NCBI GenBank assembly: GCA_003565035.1
Contig: PXDP01000052.1
Span: 1-17,283 of the forward strand
Source of the DNA: PVC group bacterium
GTDB taxonomy: Bacteria > Verrucomicrobiota > Kiritimatiellia > SS1-B-03-39 > UBA6053
DNA: 17,283 bases
Direction of reading: 5' to 3'
Each line of letters starts with the position of its first letter. Positions within the stretch are counted from its first letter, which is position 1. A program made the translations under genes and the position numbers. Of the stretch, positions 14,032 through 17,283 are shown in pieces. Below the pieces are notes generated by a model. The model was not told where the DNA came from. It saw only the letters and a program-made list of their open reading frames with translations, and made no database searches.

Positions 14032-14820
14032 CTATTTGGAGAGTTTTTTGCGGGTCCATTCCGGGACAGAGAGGCCAAGATCCTGGAGAATTTTTTGCAG
14101 GTCGTTCCAGGCGGCGCGTTTACCGGTGGGGTTGTTGACGAGATAGGACGGGGCATAGGTGGCGATCATGCGGCCTGCCGGACTGGACTGCCATTTTCCG
14201 CGGACAAGGTTCAGTCCCATGTTCAGGGTGCAGAAAAGTTCGTTGGCTTTTTCTCCCATACAGACAATGCGGCAGGCTTTGTTGGCGCACGCGGTAATGT
14301 CGGTGACGGCTTCGGGCGTGTCAGGCAGGGGGTATCCGATGGCATAGAGCATGGACTGGAGAAGTTCCCGGGTTTCGGGCGGCTTGAGTTCGCGGTCTTC
14401 CAGAACCAGCAACAGGGATGTTTGATCCGGTGCGTGATTTTCCAGGCATTCCGGGAGCCGTTGCAGAACGAGCATCACCAGTCCGCTTCCGGCAGGGGCG
14501 GTGCGGACGGGCGGTTCGGATGGAGTCGCGGCCCGAGTCGCTGCCGGGGGCGCCGCCGGGGGTGCCGACTGCGGCACAGAAGAGGACGGCGGCGGTGAGG
14601 AGGGGCTTGCCTGCGGTTCAGCGGATTCTGAGTGCTTTTGCCTTGCGGGCGCAGGGGCTGCTGTCCCAGGTGTCGCTGTCGCAGGTGCCGCAGGCGGGGC
14701 GGGGGGAAGCGGGCCGCTGCAGGGAACGGTGCGAATTCCCTGATCCTGTAAATCGTGCAGAAACTGATCCAGTGTGTTCAGCAGAGATGAAAGCGAGGGG
14801 GTATCGGGTTCGGATATCAT
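14032..14820 (-). CDS. Degenerate uracil-DNA-glycosylase-like protein
   Basis: This protein has 262 residues. A short N-terminal helix pair (about 10-30) is followed by a long Pro/Ala/Ser-rich linker (about 35-112) and a C-terminal domain. The last 75 residues match the end of family 4/5 uracil-DNA glycosylases: RIVCMGEKANELF, VRGKW, then ATYAPSYLVNNPTGKRAAWNDL. In active enzymes the equivalent text is T-Y-H-P-S-Y-L-L; here the His is Ala (A223). The catalytic GEAPG-type loop and the N-terminal iron-sulphur cysteines are not seen. So the fold is probably UDG-like, but glycosylase activity is doubtful. The gene begins 9 bp after the RluD-type gene, in one likely operon, and converges with the zinc-ribbon gene. 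Confidence 0.65.
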   Translation of the reverse strand: MISEPDTPSLSSLLNTLDQFLHDLQDQGIRTVPCSGPLPPAPPAAPATATPGTAAPAPARQKHSESAEPQASPSSPPPSSSVPQSAPPAAPPAATRAATPSEPPVRTAPAGSGLVMLVLQRLPECLENHAPDQTSLLLVLEDRELKPPETRELLQSMLYAIGYPLPDTPEAVTDITACANKACRIVCMGEKANELFCTLNMGLNLVRGKWQSSPAGRMIATYAPSYLVNNPTGKRAAWNDLQKILQDLGLSVPEWTRKKLSK

Positions 14821-14829
14821 TGCGAGATG

Positions 14830-15792
14830 TCAGGGTGAGGGTTTACGAAGCTCTTCCAAATAGTCCTGCATATCGGGAGGGATCGGAGCTTCCAGGGTCA
14901 TGGGTTCCTTGTGCTTTGGATGCGCAAAGCGCAAGCGAAAGGCGTGAAGCATTTGCCGGGGGGCGTTGGGGCGGCGGCCGCCGAGCTGGGCAAACCGTCC
15001 CCCGTACACCGTATCCCCGAGGACGGGATGTCCGATATGCGCCATATGAACCCGAATCTGATGGGTGCGGCCGGTTTCGATTCGGATGAGAAAGCGGGAG
15101 GCGGTGCCGGAGGCCAGACCTTCTTCAAGGTCATAATGGGTCACTGCGGCCCGCGGATTTTCGCCATGGACCAACTGGCGCTTGCGATCTTTGGGATGGC
15201 GTCCGATCGGGAGATCCACCGTGCCCCGGGCATGTTGCGGGATGCCTTTGGTGATGCACTGATATTCTTTGTGAATTTCCCGGTTCCTGAACTGTTGCTG
15301 CAGGGCGGCCAAGGCTTCGGATGTGCGCGCAAAAAGAATAAGACCGCTGGTGTCCGCGTCCAGGCGGTGCACCAGTCCGGGGCGCATGGGGTCGTCCCCG
15401 ACACCGGAAATGTCCGGAAACGCGTGAAGCAGAGCATGCACCAGGGTGCCGGAGTTGTGACCGGGAGCCGGGTGAACCACGCGACCGGGAGGTTTGTTGA
15501 CCACAAGCACGTCCTCATCGGCGTACAGAAGATCCAGGGGAATATTTTCTCCCTCCATTTTTTCGGGCTCGGGAGCCGGAGGGATCTGAACTTCCAGTGT
15601 CTGTCCGGGCTGGAGACGGTCTGATCCGCGCATCGGTTTCCCTGCACTCTGCACCCGGTCTTCTTTAAACCAGGTCTGAATTTGACTGCGCGAAACCGTT
15701 TCAAACTGATCCGATAACCATTTATCCGCTCTTGGGTGGGCCGGAAAGAGGTCCTCCGGCAGGGGGAAGGTTGAAAGAACTTCTTGATTCAT
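14830..15792 (-). CDS. rluD: RluA/RluD-family 23S rRNA pseudouridine synthase
   Basis: This protein has 320 residues. An S4 RNA-binding domain covers about 20-70 (RADKWLSDQF then SRSQIQTWFKEDRVQSAG), and the catalytic domain follows from about 87. The signature RPGLVHRLDADTSGLILFA gives the catalytic aspartate as D145; later RIETGRTHQIRVHMAHIGHP and LGDTVYGG complete the family pattern. The S4 domain and length suit RluD, which modifies helix 69 of 23S rRNA, but RluC-type specificity cannot be excluded from sequence alone. It is first in a likely operon with the UDG-like gene and divergent from the kinase gene at 15918. Confidence 0.92.
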   Translation of the reverse strand: MNQEVLSTFPLPEDLFPAHPRADKWLSDQFETVSRSQIQTWFKEDRVQSAGKPMRGSDRLQPGQTLEVQIPPAPEPEKMEGENIPLDLLYADEDVLVVNKPPGRVVHPAPGHNSGTLVHALLHAFPDISGVGDDPMRPGLVHRLDADTSGLILFARTSEALAALQQQFRNREIHKEYQCITKGIPQHARGTVDLPIGRHPKDRKRQLVHGENPRAAVTHYDLEEGLASGTASRFLIRIETGRTHQIRVHMAHIGHPVLGDTVYGGRFAQLGGRRPNAPRQMLHAFRLRFAHPKHKEPMTLEAPIPPDMQDYLEELRKPSP

Positions 15793-15848
15793 GGTGACTT
15801 TTTCATTTCCTTTTTAGGATTACAGTGTTTAGTGTCCATGTGGACGTC

Positions 15849-15862
15849 CCGGTCTAAACCGG
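15849..15862. promoter_or_regulatory. Small dyad in the rluD/kinase divergent spacer
   Basis: CCGGT (15849-15853) and ACCGG (15858-15862) are perfect inverted arms around CTAA. A second small dyad, GTCCA-TG-TGGAC, lies about ten bases to the left (15834-15845). The two sit in the middle of the 125-bp divergent spacer and could bind a regulator. The arms are short, so the signal is weak. Confidence 0.2.
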
Positions 15863-15917
15863 ACCATAAGGACAGATACGCCTCTTTTTGACCTTTTGAA
15901 CATTACGTTACACTATC

Positions 15918-17283
15918 ATGGATCCAAACGCGAATACCTTGGGGATTTTTACCGAGCCCGTAAAGCAAATTGCATGTCCGCACTGCAATGCCGAGCTTGA
16001 TGTTTCGGAATTTGATGTTTTTGAGGATATTGTTTGTCCGGCCTGCCAGCAAACGATCAAAGTTCCGGGGCGACTGGGAAATTTTATTCTGATAGACGAG
16101 TTGGGCCGCGGGGCAATGGGCTGTGTCTATCTGGCCCAGGACGAGTCCCTGGGCCGTATGGTGGCGCTGAAGGTGATGCGCAAAGAATACGGCGATGATC
16201 CAAAAATGCTGGAAAGCCTTCAAAAAGAGGCCAAAGCGATGGCGACGCTGAATCATCGGAATGTTGTCTCGGTGTATTCTTTTGGCCGGGAAAAAGGGCA
16301 ACCGTTTTTTGTGATGGAGCTGTTGCAGGGCGAGCGTCTGGACGCGATGATGGCCGACGGGGGCATTGTGGATGAGGTGCGGTTGCTGGAGATTGCACTG
16401 GACGTGGCCGGAGGGCTGGAGGCTGCGGGAAGTGCGGGCCTGACGCATGGTGATATCAAGCCGGCGAATATTTTGATGAACGAAAAAGGGGTTGCCAAAG
16501 TGGTGGATTTCGGTTTGGCCCGGTTCATGGACCCGGACGCGGAAATTGAGATTTGGGGGACTCCCTATTATATTGCGCCGGAAAAAGCGCGGAAAAAGGG
16601 GGAGGACAGCCGCAGTGATCAATACAGTCTGGGCGCGACCATGTACCATGCGCTCGCCGGAAAGCCGCCGTTTAACGGAGAGAATCCGACTAAAGTGGTT
16701 TTGGCGGCCTTGAAGGAGGAGACTCCGGTGCTCTCGGATGTGAATCCGGAGTTGTGTCCCCGGACCGTGGCCGTGATTCGGCGGATGATGGACAAAGCAC
16801 CGACCAAGCGCTATCCGACCTATGCTTCCCTTCGGTCGGATTTGGAGCTGGCGATTTCCGAGGCCCGTGCGACCGCCGAGGCCCGCCGTCAGGCGCAAAT
16901 GGAGGCCCAGGCGGGCAAAAAGAAAAAGAAAAATACGCTGTTTCCGATCATGATGTCGGTGGCTACCCTGATCCTTGTGCTTGTCGCATTGGGTGTTTTT
17001 ATGCAGAGCCGCCGGGACCGCGCGGCCACCGAAGTCTCTTACCCCGGACCGGCGCGCAGCCTTCACGAGCCGTTACTGCGTAACGTGGAGGACCGGAATC
17101 TAAGAACCGCAGCGGACGCGCTGAGACAAAATCAGTTGAACGATTTTGCTGAAAGTATGGCTTTTGCCTCCCGCAACATTCCCGAAGTGCATGCAGCGAA
17201 CGCATGGTATAATTTTTTCCTGGCCGGGATGTTGCTGTATGCCCAGCATCCGGATGCCGCCCGGGAGCGGCTGGAAGCTATCG
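15918..17283 (+). CDS. Ser/Thr protein kinase with zinc ribbon and membrane anchor (3' truncated by window)
   Basis: The frame is open to the window edge (455 codons seen, no stop). An N-terminal zinc ribbon has C20, C23, C40 and C43. The Hanks-type kinase domain starts near 56 with the glycine loop LGRGAMGCVYLA (62-73), ATP lysine K85 (VALKVM), a likely helix-C glutamate at E104, the catalytic loop HGDIKPANIL (H177, D179, K181, N184), DFG at 197-199 and GTPYYIAPEK. The loop reads HGD in place of HRD, so it is a non-RD kinase that probably does not need classical activation-loop phosphorylation. A basic KKKKK-like stretch and one transmembrane helix (about 340-362) follow, then the start of an extracytoplasmic region with helical, TPR-like text. 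Substrates are unknown. ATG at 15918 is chosen because the zinc ribbon begins soon after. Confidence 0.9.
   Translation, partial: MDPNANTLGIFTEPVKQIACPHCNAELDVSEFDVFEDIVCPACQQTIKVPGRLGNFILIDELGRGAMGCVYLAQDESLGRMVALKVMRKEYGDDPKMLESLQKEAKAMATLNHRNVVSVYSFGREKGQPFFVMELLQGERLDAMMADGGIVDEVRLLEIALDVAGGLEAAGSAGLTHGDIKPANILMNEKGVAKVVDFGLARFMDPDAEIEIWGTPYYIAPEKARKKGEDSRSDQYSLGATMYHALAGKPPFNGENPTKVVLAALKEETPVLSDVNPELCPRTVAVIRRMMDKAPTKRYPTYASLRSDLELAISEARATAEARRQAQMEAQAGKKKKKNTLFPIMMSVATLILVLVALGVFMQSRRDRAATEVSYPGPARSLHEPLLRNVEDRNLRTAADALRQNQLNDFAESMAFASRNIPEVHAANAWYNFFLAGMLLYAQHPDAARERLEAI

Noticed and set aside
15888..15914. TTGACC ... TACACT as the kinase promoter
   Set aside because: The spacer is only 15 bases and transcription would begin inside the coding region, so it cannot serve the ATG at 15918.

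Overview
The window is 17.3 kb of GC-rich bacterial chromosome. I infer a member of the PVC superphylum, most likely Kiritimatiellota or a close Verrucomicrobiota/Lentisphaerota relative. The reasons are indirect: a NifA-like sigma-54 activator, a bacterial Ser/Thr kinase with HGD in place of HRD, GC-rich nested palindromes, and a gene-free spacer built of several unrelated short repeats of a style I associate with these genomes. No ribosomal RNA or conserved marker is present that would settle it.

Layout. (1) 1-1094 has no convincing gene: it holds a terminator-like hairpin next to a possible decayed gene tail, a long inverted repeat, GATTAC-type and ACCGAT-type low-complexity runs, and a REP-like cluster of three hairpins. 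(2) 1095-4339 (+): nadE overlapping a GAF/AAA+/Fis sigma-54 activator by an ATGA. (3) 4347-4853 (-): a type II toxin-antitoxin pair with a 7-bp perfect dyad in its predicted promoter. (4) 4949-6281 (-): pyrH-frr, divergent from (5) 6382-7386 (+), a seven-helix membrane protein with a coiled coil and a C-terminal four-cysteine tail. (6) 7374-10245 (-): the conserved replication/repair cluster SRP RNA-dnaX-ybaB-recR. dnaX holds a run of ten A followed by G and an immediate stop, and the -1 frame continues for 189 codons with a typical tau-like C-terminus, so gamma and tau are both predicted. (7) 10329-13265 (-): a secreted OB-fold plus endonuclease/exonuclease/phosphatase nuclease, preceded by a XylR/LacI-type sugar-sensor domain that has no DNA-binding domain. 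(8) 13405-14028 (+): an unknown zinc-ribbon protein behind a near-consensus sigma-70 promoter. (9) 14032-15792 (-): a uracil-DNA-glycosylase-like protein lacking catalytic motifs, behind an RluD-type pseudouridine synthase. (10) 15918 to the window end (+): a Ser/Thr kinase with an N-terminal zinc ribbon and a transmembrane helix, running off the edge.

Most genes are housekeeping (NAD synthesis, UMP phosphorylation, ribosome recycling, SRP, clamp loader, RecR repair, rRNA modification). They are interleaved with signalling genes of unclear target. The points I find most worth checking are the dnaX recoding site, the degenerate UDG-like protein, the DNA-binding-domain-less sensor next to the nuclease, and the shared zinc-ribbon spacing in the two + strand genes near the right end.
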